Positions 22,783-34,560 are shown, counted from the first letter of the stretch. The stretch: DNA of 64,000 nt from Selaginella tamariscina (GCA_003024785.1 PUQB01000512.1:62001-126000), one strand, 5' to 3'. Notes: generated by a model not told the origin, from the letters alone. Translations and numbers: made by a program.

Positions 22783-22787
22783 GTGCA

Positions 22788-22891
22788 TCTAACTTACTCC
22801 ATGCTTCTTCCAAAGTTGTTGCTTTTCATCAGTGTTATCTTACTAAACCAGGTCCCAAGACTCGTGGAACTTGTCCTTAGGGAGGACATGC
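22788..22891 (+). pseudogene. C-terminal end of gypsy copy 1 pol and polypurine tract
   Basis: Resumes the gypsy frame after the nested element: SNLLHASSKVVAFHQCYLTK, then PGPKTRGTCP and a stop. The purine-rich GGGAGGACATGC directly precedes the 3' LTR and serves as the polypurine tract. Confidence 0.75.
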
Positions 22892-23082
22892 TGTCACGAC
22901 CCAATACAAGATGCATGATACAGGATACGGGTTACAGAATATACCTATAGAATATACCTACAGTATATGCTTACATGATATTCCTATAGGATATTCTTAC
23001 ATGATATGCCTATAGGATATGCCTGCAGGATATTCCTACATGATATACCTACAGGATATACTACAAGATATGCCTATAGGAT
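22892..23082 (+). repeat. 3' LTR of gypsy copy 1, first part
   Basis: Begins TGTCACGACCC and contains the same approximately 13-bp ACAGGATATGCCT-like tandem units as the 5' LTR. It is interrupted at TATAGGAT by the 5.1-kb element and continues at 28,204. Confidence 0.9.
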
Positions 23083-23263
23083 CACGGGGAGTGCACTTAG
23101 TGTAATTTATCCTGGACACGTACGTTCATGGGGTGTAGCTTTTATCCCTAAGTATACCATAAAAGTTCTACTTTAAACCCTTAGTATACCAGAAAATTAC
23201 ACAAGATAAATCTTACTCCTAAAGGTGAAAATACCCAAATAAATAAGGGAAATAAATAACCCT

Positions 23264-23370
23264 TTAAGTAGATCCACCTCTACTTCTCCCACGTCCGCGG
23301 CGTCCTATTCCTCTGCCTTTGCCTCTACCTTGAGCTCTCCCAGCAGTTGAATTGGTAGCAACTTGTGGAA
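23264..23370 (-). other. Final exon with RG/RGG-rich tail
   Basis: After the 50-bp intron (23,371-23,420) the last exon reads VPQVATNSTAGRAQGRGKGR, then further Gly-Ile-Gly-Arg-Arg-Gly-Arg and Ser-Arg-Gly-Gly repeats before TAA. RG-rich tails commonly bind nucleic acid, which suits a transposase. Confidence 0.7.
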
Positions 23371-26300
23371 CTATACAAGTTAAAGTTACATGTCAAATGT
23401 ACATGGGCCAAGAAGCTTACCAGTTAATCTCTTGTCATCAATAAAGTTTCTGCAGAATAATTCAACTTGTTGTGCATCATCATGGTTCAAAGTGTATTTT
23501 CCAGTTTGTGGTTGAAACGTCAAGTTGACAATTGATATGACATTGTCAAGTAAAACAGTTGCATGATCTATTAAGTCATATGTCCACTCTCCAGATTGTT
23601 CATCCTTTTGATACCATCGAAGATTGAGACGGATTGGATATGATGGCCTATCACTCAAATCCACAAGCTCTCTAGTCTCCCTCCAAGAGTTCCTAGCTTT
23701 CCTAGACATCTTTAAAATCCTCCCAATATACCAGTTCCTACCCTCGTAAAACACTGCAATATCTGTACCATATGAAACTGAAGTTTGTGTTTTAATCCTC
23801 TCCATTTGGCCACTATCGTACACACTTGCTTTCACTTTTGTCAACCTATCTTTTGAAAAGAAAGGACTGCCGTTGAGGTGAGAAACAAGAGTGCTCTTAG
23901 CAATTTTCTTTGAATCAAGTTCAACGTATTGTGTAGCCTTTTGAACTTGTCCTGTTTTCTCTTCTTGATCTAGCATCATATCAAACGTATGCCTTAACTC
24001 CAATGTCGATGCTAAAGTCTCATCCTCGTCTTGATTTGTTATAGCTGGCTCACTTTCCATCTCAGGATCATCTGCTTTCACCAATAAAAGTTTGTAAACT
24101 AGTTGTAAAGTTAGTCTTGTAAAAGTCTTCAAAGGCCCATGGACATTCCCACCAGTCTTTATCAGTTGACACTCCAACTATTGCAAGCATTTTTTGTGCC
24201 TCTGCCAATCCATCTTTGAGAACTGCTACTAGCTGATCATCTGTTTCTAGACCTTGGAAATTTGCTAAATCCACAACAACATTACTATCTTTTGTCTCTA
24301 AATGTGACCAAATAGCTTCCTGTTTCTTATGTGCAATAGGAAAGTTTAACGTACCAGAACTTTTGATCTCACTCAACCGGTTCATACATCCAGCTGTGTC
24401 AAGTAAATCAACACCATCATACGCACGCTCATTTCGCACCATGCCTCCTACTTTGCTGAAGAAATTTTCACAGCAATCTGATCCTGATAGCCAAAGAGGT
24501 ACTGGAACTCTTGGAAGTTTTTCCCTGAAAAAGCTTGATCAAGAGAACAACGTAATGACAAGAGATCTCGATATCCAAAAAGGCCTCATTACTTATGAAG
24601 TTTTCCTTCAACTGAAGGTTGTAGAGTGAACAATCCAAAGGCGCCAAAGTCTAACTAAAAGAGTTAAAATTATAAAGAAAAAAATTATGAACTTTAAAAG
24701 TACCTGAAAAAGAAACTGACTGTGCTTGCAGCTTTTACTCGCTCTGCTAAACTTTTTGTTGGAGAAAGAAAAATGTCAAAGTAAAGAGATGCTGCAGAGA
24801 GATACACTTCTGTGCCTTGTGTGGCTTCTCGCTTACAATCTTCACGTTCTCGAGCTGCTCGCAAAACAACATTGAACTTTACGTGAGCATAAATGTTGTG
24901 CTGCAGCCCAATTTTGTCTATCCTTTCTCTCTACATCACCCTTTTGCAGTTCATGTTCTTGTCGAGGGAAAACTTCATGCACTAGCCATATGTGGTTCAA
25001 CGTCACTAAGAAATCTCCAATGACCAATCTCTTAGCAGCAGAATCCAAAGGGTTGACTAATTTCTTTCCATTATGTGGAAAATCTTGGTCATGCAAGCCT
25101 TCTACCCAACCATCTGCCCTCCGCGTCGCTGTAAAAACCCAACCACTCCAATCAACCTTGAATGGATTAGCTTTCACCTTACTATAGTCCTCCAGCATGA
25201 TTTTTCTACGTCGACCATCTCCGTCAGAGGCATGTCCAACCACTGGTCCAAGAGCACCTTCCAATCTTGTTTTCCACATGTCTTCTAGCATTTGCCATTG
25301 TTGTCAACCTCTCTATGTGTAAACCGGTTGCATGTCAACTGAATCATCAAAGTTAAGCGAGGCACATTTTCCACTAGTGGATTAATCATGAGAACTCTTG
25401 CATAGCTTGCCATCTGACATGTCTCAAAAGCCTACACATAAATATGTAAATTTATTACAATAAACTATATTAAACCAAAAATAACAACTTACATGTGTAA
25501 TAGTGTTGAAGCCTTCTTCACCACTGCCTACCACCACTTTAAAATCTGGTTGGCAAACATGATTTTCAAGCTTGCCACAAAAACCGACCAATGCATCTTA
25601 ATGTGGAATCCAGCGGACACATCTTTTAATTTGAGTTTCATCTTCAGATATCTGAACAGGAACTCCTCCCATAAGATGAATCTTTTTAGTGTAGACCCTG
25701 TAAATATCGGCAAGCTGGCTAAAAAGCTCCTCACTAAAACCAACAACATATCGCAATGTCTTACGCATGGATCTTTTTGTTTGTATCCATGGATAGACTG
25801 CCAAAGTTCAAAGCTAAAAAGTTGTGCATCCGAGCACCTCCAAAAATCCTCACAGCCTCAAACATATCCTTAGTCTCTACACTCCAACATTTACCACTGT
25901 TTGGACGCCTAATATTCTGAGCAATATCTGTCAAGAAAGCCCATAGAGCTGGAAGACCTTCAAATTTTCCATGATCATGTGCCTCTACTATATCCCTACA
26001 AAACTTGCGAACATCACCTCTACACAAGTTCTCTCCCAAAGCATCTGTAATATTTCTTGATGTCATTGAAAGAGCAGTAATCCGCATCCTTTGATAAAGC
26101 ACTAGCTTTTTGTATCGTCGAAGCTCACTAGCACCAAACTTGCATTGGTTCAATAACTCTCGACTTGAAAGCCAACTAAGCCTAGTTCCTTCTCCAGATG
26201 TCCTGCTACCTCGACCAAGTCTTCCTGAAGTTACTGCAAGTTCATGCCTATAAACCCGCATTCTAAAGTCATTTTCCTTTGTATATTCACACAGTAACTA

Positions 26301-28015
26301 CATTGAAGGTTTTCAAACACTCCTGTTGAGATCCGAATGCATTTTTGTGCGAAATGTGCCTTCTATCTTCACCTCTTGTCCTCTATATGTGACTATGTCT
26401 ACAACATATGGCTCAGGAAACCAATTCAACCCGCTCTTGCTGTCATGAAGGAAGCCCTTCAAATCCACAAGCTTTTTATTATATCTATAATGAGTTTGCC
26501 AATAACCCCAGCATAGGTTCTTCACTAACTCACACCCTGAAATATAGAAATAAGAATCATATGTATATATACATACATAGATATTTACATGCCATCATAC
26601 AAAATGCTGTTTTAAAATTTAAGCAGAATTAAAATAATTTATAGGTCTCATCATTCAGTACAATGATTTGAGCAAGCTAGCAAGTGATATAATGTATAGA
26701 AAGTAAATGTGAGTGAAGCGTATCACTTACTGCTTGAATCACTCTCAACATTGGGCACACCATCTGTAATATTAAAATGTATAGCAGTTACATATAAATT
26801 TATAAACAAGTTAACATTAAAGTAGTAGCCATATATAAACTTTAAAAGAAACTTACTTATTATAGGAAAATAATGGTTAAGGCCTCGCTGGTTTCCATCA
26901 GTACAAACCAGTTTTGAAGGCTGACCAACTAAAGCAAGATCTGCTTTACGTTTTCCCCTCCGACCACTATTTTCATTCTCTTTTCTACAACAGCATTGAC
27001 ATGCATACGACTAACAATGTGTTCTTTGATATTGTTTGCACATGAACATGCAAATTATAAACATATTACACATTTATAATAAATCAAAAATAATGTTTAT
27101 AATAAAAAAATAAAATTTACCTTTATATGGATATAATGAAATGAGGCTATTATCAGATGTGCACCGAATCTTCACTTTCTCAAGTCGTTCAAAATCACTG
27201 CTCTCCCAAAGAACAAATTCACAATATAATTGCTCACAAAGATCTGTCACTTCTTTCATTGAGTCTTCAACCAACTTCCTATTTATTTCACTCGAAGATG
27301 CTCAGAAGAGTTCATGCAATCAGACATAGGAACATTGGTTCTTGAGCTCTTTGCCAAGCATTTCATATGTTGTTTTGACTTGAGATGTGAGGATATGAAA
27401 TTCTTTAATGTATCTCGAGTGGATTCTGCCTCAGTAGATCCTAGTAACTTTTGGCACTTACACACCATATGAAAAACTTGCATTTACCGTTAACATCCTT
27501 ACTTGCAGGCTCAAACCTGTCCATGCGTTGTTGCAATGCTAACTTGCTCTTTGCTGCTAAAACATCTCTAATCCAGCGTTTCCTAAAGCACCAGCATTCT
27601 TGCTCCACATTCTAGGCCAAGAATTCTCAATATGCTCAACCTAAGAAAAGAAAAAATAAATTATTTAAAATTCAATTATTTTATGGAAACATACCTCAAC
27701 GATGGGCTCAATTTCATTGTGATCTTCATCTTCATCTTCTATTGGGTTTATATCATCACTTGGCTTCTCAAGTTTCTCAAGAATGGCTTTGATACAAACA
27801 TCTTTCCCTGTAAATTCCCATTTTTGCCTCTTGTTTGTTTCTAATTTCTATGCCTTCAGCTACATTTATAAACACCCATTTCTTGGAAGAATGTCCTCCA
27901 AATCATCTTCTTTCCTTCCGTAACTCAAATGTCAATGTGGTAATACCTTGAGCATTCCAATTTTCTTTTGGCTCCCATTCTCTTGTAGGAAAACCACAAT
28001 GTCTTTTGTAGCCAT
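23264..28015 (-). CDS. Large multi-exon transposase-like protein of the 5.1-kb element
   Basis: Coding starts somewhere near 28,015 and ends at TAA 23,264. An N-terminal segment near 27,300-27,480 looks like a zinc-binding module (CQKLL...HLKSKQHMKC). Conserved blocks then follow: FSQLADIYRVYTKK and ISEDETQIKRCVRWIPH (25,600-25,720), GHASDGDGRRRK (25,215), LHDQDFPHNGKKLVNPLDS (25,040-25,100), and GSDCCENFFSKVGG (24,450). This EDET/HASDGD/LHDQD/GSDCCE set recurs in uncharacterised transposon proteins of plants and invertebrates, and its acidic residues are candidates for a DDE/D site. The C-terminal part has a BAH-like module (DIAVFYEGRNWYIGRILKM, 23,690-23,770), then an intron at 23,371-23,420, and an Arg-Gly-rich tail. 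Several frame changes and unresolved introns remain. Confidence 0.7.
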
Positions 28016-28203
28016 GCGGTCTAGCCCCACCCTAACAGTAGATCCCCTACTCTAAGATCCACAGTAACCCTAAGTATACTTAATATCTTTACACACAAAT
28101 CCTAGCGTATATGTACGCGTATCTTACCAAGGTTTTTTAACCCCTTGAGTGCACGTACCCTAGAAAAATAGTTTACACTAAGTGCACTCCCCGTGTATAG
28201 GAT

Positions 28204-28486
28204 AAGGGTCACTATTTTTAGCTCATGACCAGATTAGACTCATGACCAGATTAGCTTGGAATTGTGAGTATAAAAGCTCTGACTTAATTGTTGTATAATT
28301 AATTACTATCAACACTAATCTTTCTACGATCAATCTTGTCTGTCTTGCTCCTTGCCTCCTGCTCTGTCTTGTTTCTTGGTCTTAATTCATGTCCTGCTCC
28401 ATGTCTTGTTCCTTGTCCTGCTTCTGAATCAAGCTTCTTGTTCTCGAAATCTTGCTCACTTCTTTGTTCTAGATCGTGGCTTGACA
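28204..28486 (+). repeat. 3' LTR of gypsy copy 1, second part
   Basis: Continues the LTR after the nested element (AAGGGTCACTATTTTTAGC) and ends in CTTGACA, followed by GCCAC. Including the first part the LTR is about 474 bp, close to the 501 bp of the 5' LTR. Confidence 0.9.
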
Positions 28487-30274
28487 GCCACACACCAATA
28501 TGATGAAAGATTGGTTTGTTTAATTACGTAAGCATAAATTTGTATGTAGTACAAACAACAAATAATGGCAATTAAATCCAATTAACGTATGGTATAAAAG
28601 ATATATTTATAAATAACTAAAATAATTGAGGATGTATTTAACTAGCTCATAGTTTACTTTCAATATTTAAGTTGTCTGATGCTGGTTTTCATATAAATTT
28701 TATTAAGTTTTCAATAAATTTTCATTAAATAAAAGCATTAATGTACACACATAAAACAAATCATATTAATTATATGTACGAGTTTGTTGAGGAAGGATTT
28801 CAAAAATGATCACGTTGCTTTGATAGTGGCAATAAGGAAGCAAGATCTAACTATTTTGAAACATCAATTGGGACATGTTAGTGAGGATTGTATTTATTAA
28901 TTAATTAAGTTGGTTGAAAGATTTAAGGTACCTCATACGGACGATTGTGTATTGGATAAAGATGATGCATTTACCTTTGCTAAGTAATTTAGGAGAATGA
29001 GTTAGTGAGATTTTTAAATTAATTCACATAGAAATATTTAAAGAAAATATTTTTTAATCATTTTTGATCTCCTGTACTTCTATTAGCTTACATAACTTCC
29101 ATCAATAATTGAGATTAGGATTACATATTATGTTAAAGAAATCATACTAGAGATCTTAATCAATATAACTTAGTTTAAATTTTTCATTCACACTTTTTAA
29201 TCTAATTAGTTCATTAATTGAGATTAAAACCTACATATTACATAGAAGGATGGAGATGAAGTAAAAACCTCATATCATTTTATGTAATTTGCATTATCTA
29301 TGTAGCATAAAATATGTTATGCCACAAATTAATTCAATGCGCATTTAATATTAATCATTAAAAGGGTGTGAACACATATTACAATATTTAAAGGGAACAT
29401 ATCGGATCTCAATATCACCCAATAAGAAAGGTTAACACATCTTATAACATAAGAGGCACCTAATCTCAAAATCATCTTTTTTTTGATAGGGCAATGCACT
29501 GATACATCTTAATAAGTTACCGATGGTTTCATTTTAAAATTTAAAATTATACCATCCTCTCTTAAATAAAGAAAATTTAACTATTCATTTGTAAGTAAAA
29601 CACTTATATTAAAAACAACATGATTATTACATTAGAAAATTTATAAACTGTGTATTAGCAAATTGGTTAATAACGGATGTCACTATCCCCATAAATGTTT
29701 TTTTCTTTTGGAGGACTAGTAGCTCTCACAGAGAGGGCTGCCGACCCATCAAGGGATACTAATGCACCAATGTAGGATATTTATTGAAGAGAGAGCCCCC
29801 CGCTATGATGATGCTAGTGTTGTGTGATTTACACACCAATTGGATCAATAAAGTCATTATGGAAGAAACAATATGACTTTGTAATTTGATTAAGGATATC
29901 ATATGTGAGTAACAAGAATGGTTTTTCATGGCGAATTAAGTAACATCTTAGTTTAGTTTTATTATGTTTAAGAAAGTGGAGTAAAATATTGTAAAGGTGA
30001 TTATGTGCCTACATAACAAATAGTGGTTGACATCTTAATAAACCTTGGTTGAGAAAGTTTCTTGCTTTTAGTGCATCTGATCCTAGTGCATAAATTTTTT
30101 TGCAAAAAAGCAGATTGAATATACGTATTTGGTGACACATATTCATCATCCAACTAATGTGTTTCAGTCGTGCACTTCCACACCAGTGTAGCCATTGCCT
30201 GAAAAGATTCAATTCTTTGATAAGAGTCTTTCAAAGATGGTGAAAATGACATGTTGACATAGTTTCTCACTTTA
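28487..30274. other. AT-rich intergenic DNA with an inverted fragment of the 43-kb locus
   Basis: Mostly AT-rich without a gene. The segment about 29,800-30,270 matches the inverse complement of 43,190-43,640; for example the words around GCCTGAAAAGA and GACATGTTGACATAGTTTCT. On the minus strand it encodes a fragment (ARNFLNQGLLRCQP) shared with 43,400. It is therefore a relic of the BAHD-containing host locus, later hit by the gypsy insertion at 30,275. Confidence 0.6.
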
Positions 30275-30435
30275 TGTTACATTCGAACACTGGTCCATGG
30301 TCTTGGTCAAAGATTGATCATGATTAATCTCATACTTAAGCTAATCACATTTTAGGGAGGCCCGCATTAAAGAGTACTCTAAGGTTAGGTGATGAGTTAA
30401 GCAGCATCCAGGTAAGGTGTCGTAAGAGTGTAATA
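30275..30435 (+). repeat. 5' LTR of the 30-kb gypsy element
   Basis: 161 bp, TGTTACATTCGAAC to GTGTAATA; slightly shorter than the 3' copy because of internal deletions. Flanked on the left by CTTTA. Confidence 0.85.
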
Positions 30436-30476
30436 GTTTGGTATTGGAGCTTGAATTGAGATAACCTTGCTTTACC

Positions 30477-31640
30477 ATGTTGAGTGGATATCATGTTGAA
30501 TTATGTGTTGAATCCAAAGTATTGATGGGAACTCATGGAGCTGATGAGGATGCACCTGTTGTGGGACCAGGCATCTCTCACAAAGGGAATTGCAAACCCC
30601 AAGTGGACTACGATGCTAAGTACCAAGAAGAATTCACGAGGATTGAAGATAGTTTATATGCTTTGAGAGATGAGTTAAGAAAGATTAAGGAGCTCTTTAA
30701 GCATGGAAGGAGTTGAGAGTGAAGCTCAGATGGAACATGACGCTCTAGGAGTAATGATCGTCATCATGTGAGTAGAGTTGAGTGACAGTTCTTTTGAGAA
30801 AAAACCTCTTCCTAAGTTTGATGGCCGTGGCATGGAAAATTAACACATCTCATGGTTAAACAAACTGAACAAATTACGGACTACTCATCAAAGTGATGAG
30901 AATAAGTTTTTAACTACATCCTTAGCATTGAAAGGAGAGACGACTCATGGTGGAATGATGTGAAGGAATCTTTCACTACTTAGACTCACTTCATGGATGC
31001 TTTCAAGAAAGAGTATGCACCTACATACGACGCACATGATGCTGTTTCAAGCTTAGAGATTTCAAGCAAGGGAATCTCTCACTTGGTGATTACATTAGTA
31101 AGATGAGAGCATTGATTCACTCGCAACCCTAAGATGTCATTCACTTTCTAGTGTGACTACTTCATTAATGGACTCAGGAGTGCATAATTGATGAATGCAT
31201 TGGAGAGTTGTAAGAAAGAGTTTAAGATTTTTAATGAGGTAGTGGAGGAGGCATGTGTGGCTACTATGTGAATAGAAAGGAGTGCATTGGCAGCTGGAAA
31301 GTAAAAGGTTTGGGAGGACTTTAAGACTGAGGAGTCTCGAACCAAGTTCCAAAAGAGGTATGACAATGATGCTAAGATTCCAAGCATCCCAGAAGGATAA
31401 AGACCGTAAAGGAGCTTGTTAGAGTCTTGGGCAATTGTGGATCCTTTGAGTGTATTGATTCAAATTATTACATTAAAGATTGTCCTATCTTCAAGGTTAG
31501 AAAAGTAAAAAAATGAGAAGCATGTGAAGGCAATGGAACGAAAGGAAGCAACATCAAAGGATTAGAAAACTTCAAACTCCAAGGTGTTATGGAGAGATTG
31601 AACTTGCCAACTAAGCCATACACAATGGAAGGAGCTACTA
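30477..31640 (+). pseudogene. gag of the 30-kb gypsy element (decayed)
   Basis: The first frame (30,477-30,716) encodes an acidic N-terminus with a coiled-coil-like segment (FTRIEDSLYALRDELRKIKE). Downstream sequence to about 31,500 reads as capsid in several frames, with a degraded zinc knuckle around 31,435-31,480 (CGSFEC...KDC). Multiple stops are present. Confidence 0.65.
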
Positions 31641-31671
31641 CCTCATCACAAAAGCAAAGTGCATTAAAAAT

Positions 31672-34560
31672 GTGTTTTTTAAAGAGCAATTCTTTTTAAA
31701 TTGGTCTCATTATGATTTCATCCTTGGGATGACTTGGATGAAGAAGTACAATCCACGTACTAAGAAGGAGGTAAAGATGACTCTGAGTTTGAAGAAGCCA
31801 TGTCCTCAATGGAGTTGGTTACACTTCTGCTTCAAAACTTCTGTCAACTACCGCTTTGAAGAATTCAATGCATGTTTAAGGTCATTGGGTGATGAATTTT
31901 ATTACATCCACTTCAAAAAGTTAATGCTACCAATGTGAATGAGGAGTTGACTACTGGGTTATTGTTCACGATTATCGATACACATCCTCATCGATTTGTC
32001 CTTCTTCTACATAAGGAGCATTGAAGCTCCATAAGGTGACATGCTAAGTTGAATAAATTCTTGTGCCAATAAATCCCCTACTTACTCTTCACCTCTCGCT
32101 CCTCTAAGAAGCTCAAATAATATGGATTCCTTGAAATCAACTTAACACCATGATCAAGCTCAATCTCATGGTCCACTTTGCAAAATAGTGGCACTCATAC
32201 ATGTAGATGAGAGGAAAGACATTTTTGAATTCCCTTAGCACCTCCTAAACAAGAGTTGACTAGACGTTCATCTTGGTCAAATTGTTAATCGGTGCCTTAA
32301 ACAAGGTGATTGTGAAAGAATAAGTTTCTTATATTAAGAGTTGACAATATATTTGATCAGCAATGTAGTTTATCAAAATTGATTGACGGAGCAAGTACTA
32401 TCAAACTATTGTGAGATATTAAGACATTGTTAAGGACAACATTCAAAACCTAGCATGGTCATTTGAGTTTCTTATTATGACGTTTGGCATGACAAATACC
32501 CTTGCAACATTTATGCAGTTAATAAATCCCATTTTTGCTGATTATATCAATTTTTTAAAGTCTTCTTAGATATTCTCATCTATAATAGAACTTTAGAGGA
32601 ACATGTAAAACATTTACGTCTACTCTAAGAAGAAGAAACTATATGCTAAGCTCTTAAAGTGTGAGTTTTCTAAGGAGGAAGTGGAGTATCCTCGGGCATA
32701 TTGTTTTTAAGGATGGAGTTGTTCATGATCCTAAGAAGGTAGATGCAATAAGGCATTGTCATGTGCATAAGGACGTGCAAGAGCTCAGGAATTCTATAGG
32801 TTTGGTTAATTACTATTGTGTGATTTATTCAAGGCTTTAGTCGTTTAACTCTTCCTTAACATTGTTAATGAGGAAGAATATTATATTTGAGTGGTCTACA
32901 AGGCAGGTGCAGCATTTGAAGCTTTAAAGACTTCATTGACAACAGCGTGAGTGTTAGTTATTGCTAATGAGAATGAGTCTTATGAGGTACACAGATGCGT
33001 GTGGCTATGCTATTGGAGGAGTTCTTATGTAAGTTGGTCATATCATTACTTTTAAGAGTCAAAAAGCTAAATGATATGGAGTGTCAGTACTCGACTTATG
33101 ATTAGGAATTGATGGCTATCATGCATGCCATGTGCACCTGGAGACACTATCTACATAATGAACGTCCCTTCAAAGTGTTACTGATCACAACCTTGAGGCA
33201 TTTCTTAGATCATAAGAATCTAAATGCTAGGCAAGCTCATTGGATGGTGTTTTTATATGAGTTTTTTAGGACTTATGACTGTCCATTATAGGGAGAGGAA
33301 GAAGAATGTGGTTGTAAATGCTCTCTTTCATATCAAACAATTGAATGTTATTGGAAGGATCAAAGTAGGTTTGGTTTCTTTGATTTACAAAGCACAAGCT
33401 AAAGATCTAGCTTGTCAGCAATGTCTCAATAGTTTAATGTAGACTTATGCTAAGCAAAATGGTTTACTATTGTACAAGTAACACTTAGTAGTGCCTAAGA
33501 CAACGGAGCTTGTAGCAACAATTATGCAAAAGATGCATGATAGTCCATTTGTTATACATGGAAGAAGGACAAAACGTATGACTTGGTAAAACGTTTATTC
33601 TTCTAGCCTAACATAAAGGAGGACATTATGGAATAGGCTCACACTTGTGCTAAGTGCCAGTCAATTAAGGCCGAAGAAGAGGGCTCAGTCAGAATGCCTC
33701 AAGGAAGATGGGAAAGTATCTCTATGATTTTTATTATGCATCTTCCAAGGACATGAACATATATGGGTCATTGAGCAAGTATGTTAAGTTCATTCCTTTG
33801 AAGAAGAATGTAACAGCAAAGGAACTTGCATTTGTGTATTTGATCTAAGTGTATACTGAACATGAGATGCCAGAGAACATTGTTAGTGATTGAAACAACA
33901 AGTTCACTTTGGCATTTTAGGTGAAGTTCTGTAGAGGACTCGGTACTAAGGTGAACTTTAGTAATGAAGATCACCCGCAATCAAATGGCCAAATTGAGTG
34001 TGTGAACCAGGTTCTAGAGGATATATTGAGAACATGTGTGGCTGAGAAGTAAGGACAATGGGACAAGTTCTTGCATTTGGGTTAATAGTAAGCATATCTC
34101 TTTGAAATGTAGTATATTCTATGCTTACAAAGGCAAACATCCTTAGTCTCCAACAGATGTTGGAATACGCTAGGAAGTGGTGAGAGAGGATGTTGAAGCC
34201 CGTAACTTGGCTATGGAGATGAACAAAATACTTCTAATGTGTCGAAAGAATTTGTTTAAGGCAAGGACTGAACTAGAACTAGTTAATGAGAAGTGCACTT
34301 ACAACAGTTCAATGTACAAGACAAAGAGTTTGTGCGAGTCATCTTTGTTTCTTTATTGAAACGTAATTCTCTACGATTGTTGCAGACTGGGGAGTGTGAG
34401 AAGCAAGTCTGGTATGTTAATTCATACGAGATCATTGAGAAGATCAATGTTGTGGCTTACAAGTTGAAGTTGCCTGAGGGAGTGCAACTACATCCTATGT
34501 GAGTCAACTAAAAAGGGCCCTTATATGTGGAAAAGTATTAGTACACTCACTTTAAGAGTG
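31672..34560 (+). pseudogene. pol of the 30-kb gypsy element (decayed)
   Basis: A protease-end segment (HYDFILGMTWMKKYNP) is near 31,700. Reverse transcriptase is almost unrecognisable between 32,300 and 32,950. RNase H is clear at 33,100-33,320 (LMAIMHAMCTWRHYLHNERP, then KKNVVVNALF). Integrase remnants run 33,540-34,140 (QSNGQIECVNQVLED region near 33,990), and the C-terminal domain near 34,440 reads VVAYKLKLPEGVQLHP. Stops are frequent in every frame. Confidence 0.75.

Larger units (their letters stand above)
8582..22783. mobile_element. 14.2-kb TIR element carrying DUF7869-type, ParB/methylase-like and HAD-like genes plus palindrome arrays
   Basis: Ends are inverted copies of a 21-bp sequence: GTTGTAACTAAAATGGGC at 8,583-8,603 and its complement at 22,762-22,782 with one A/G difference. 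The element interrupts the gypsy chromodomain C-terminus, and flanking gypsy sequence continues on both sides. Order: left TIR and subterminal GAATATTC motifs; leftward transposase-like gene (about 9,180-12,204); palindrome array L; AT-rich core with tandem repeats and telomeric motifs; palindrome array R; rightward ParB/methylase-like gene (17,984-21,068); rightward HAD-like gene (about 21,372-22,518); GAATATTC motifs; right TIR. I cannot assign it to a named transposon superfamily. Confidence 0.8.
23083..28195 (-). mobile_element. Complete 5.1-kb DNA transposon with 23-bp TIRs and 8-bp target duplication
   Basis: Both ends carry CACGGGGAGTGCACTTAG as a 23-bp perfect inverted repeat (23,083-23,105 and 28,173-28,195), followed by a further 30 bases of imperfect inverted similarity (TACGT, GGGGT). 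TATAGGAT flanks it on both sides (23,075-23,082 and 28,196-28,203), and the interrupted LTR reads through once the element is removed. The single recognisable gene is on the minus strand. An 8-bp duplication fits hAT or KDZ elements, but the protein shows neither the hAT C-terminal signature nor a KDZ motif I recognise. Confidence 0.93.
3197..28486 (+). mobile_element. Ty3/gypsy chromovirus copy 1, full length but interrupted by two nested DNA elements
   Basis: The element starts with a 5' LTR at 3,197 (TGTCATGACC) and ends with a 3' LTR at 28,486 (CTTGACA). Flanking 5-mers are GCCAT (3,192-3,196) and GCCAC (28,487-28,491), a near-perfect target site duplication. The body runs 3,698-8,581, is interrupted by the 14.2-kb element, resumes at about 22,788 with the last coding codons and a purine tract, and enters the 3' LTR at 22,892. 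That LTR is itself split by the 5.1-kb element at 23,083-28,195. Without the insertions the element is about 6.0 kb. Gag and pol are riddled with stops and frame changes. A near-identical second copy begins at 57,970. Confidence 0.88.

Noticed and set aside
8582..22783. Interpretation of the 14.2-kb unit as a Helitron
   Set aside because: It has inverted termini and no Rep/helicase gene, and the ends lack the TC...CTRR pattern.
23083..28195. Assignment of the 5.1-kb element to hAT on the basis of its 8-bp TSD
   Set aside because: The protein lacks the hAT dimerisation signature seen clearly in the 48-kb gene, and its conserved blocks differ, so TSD length alone is insufficient.
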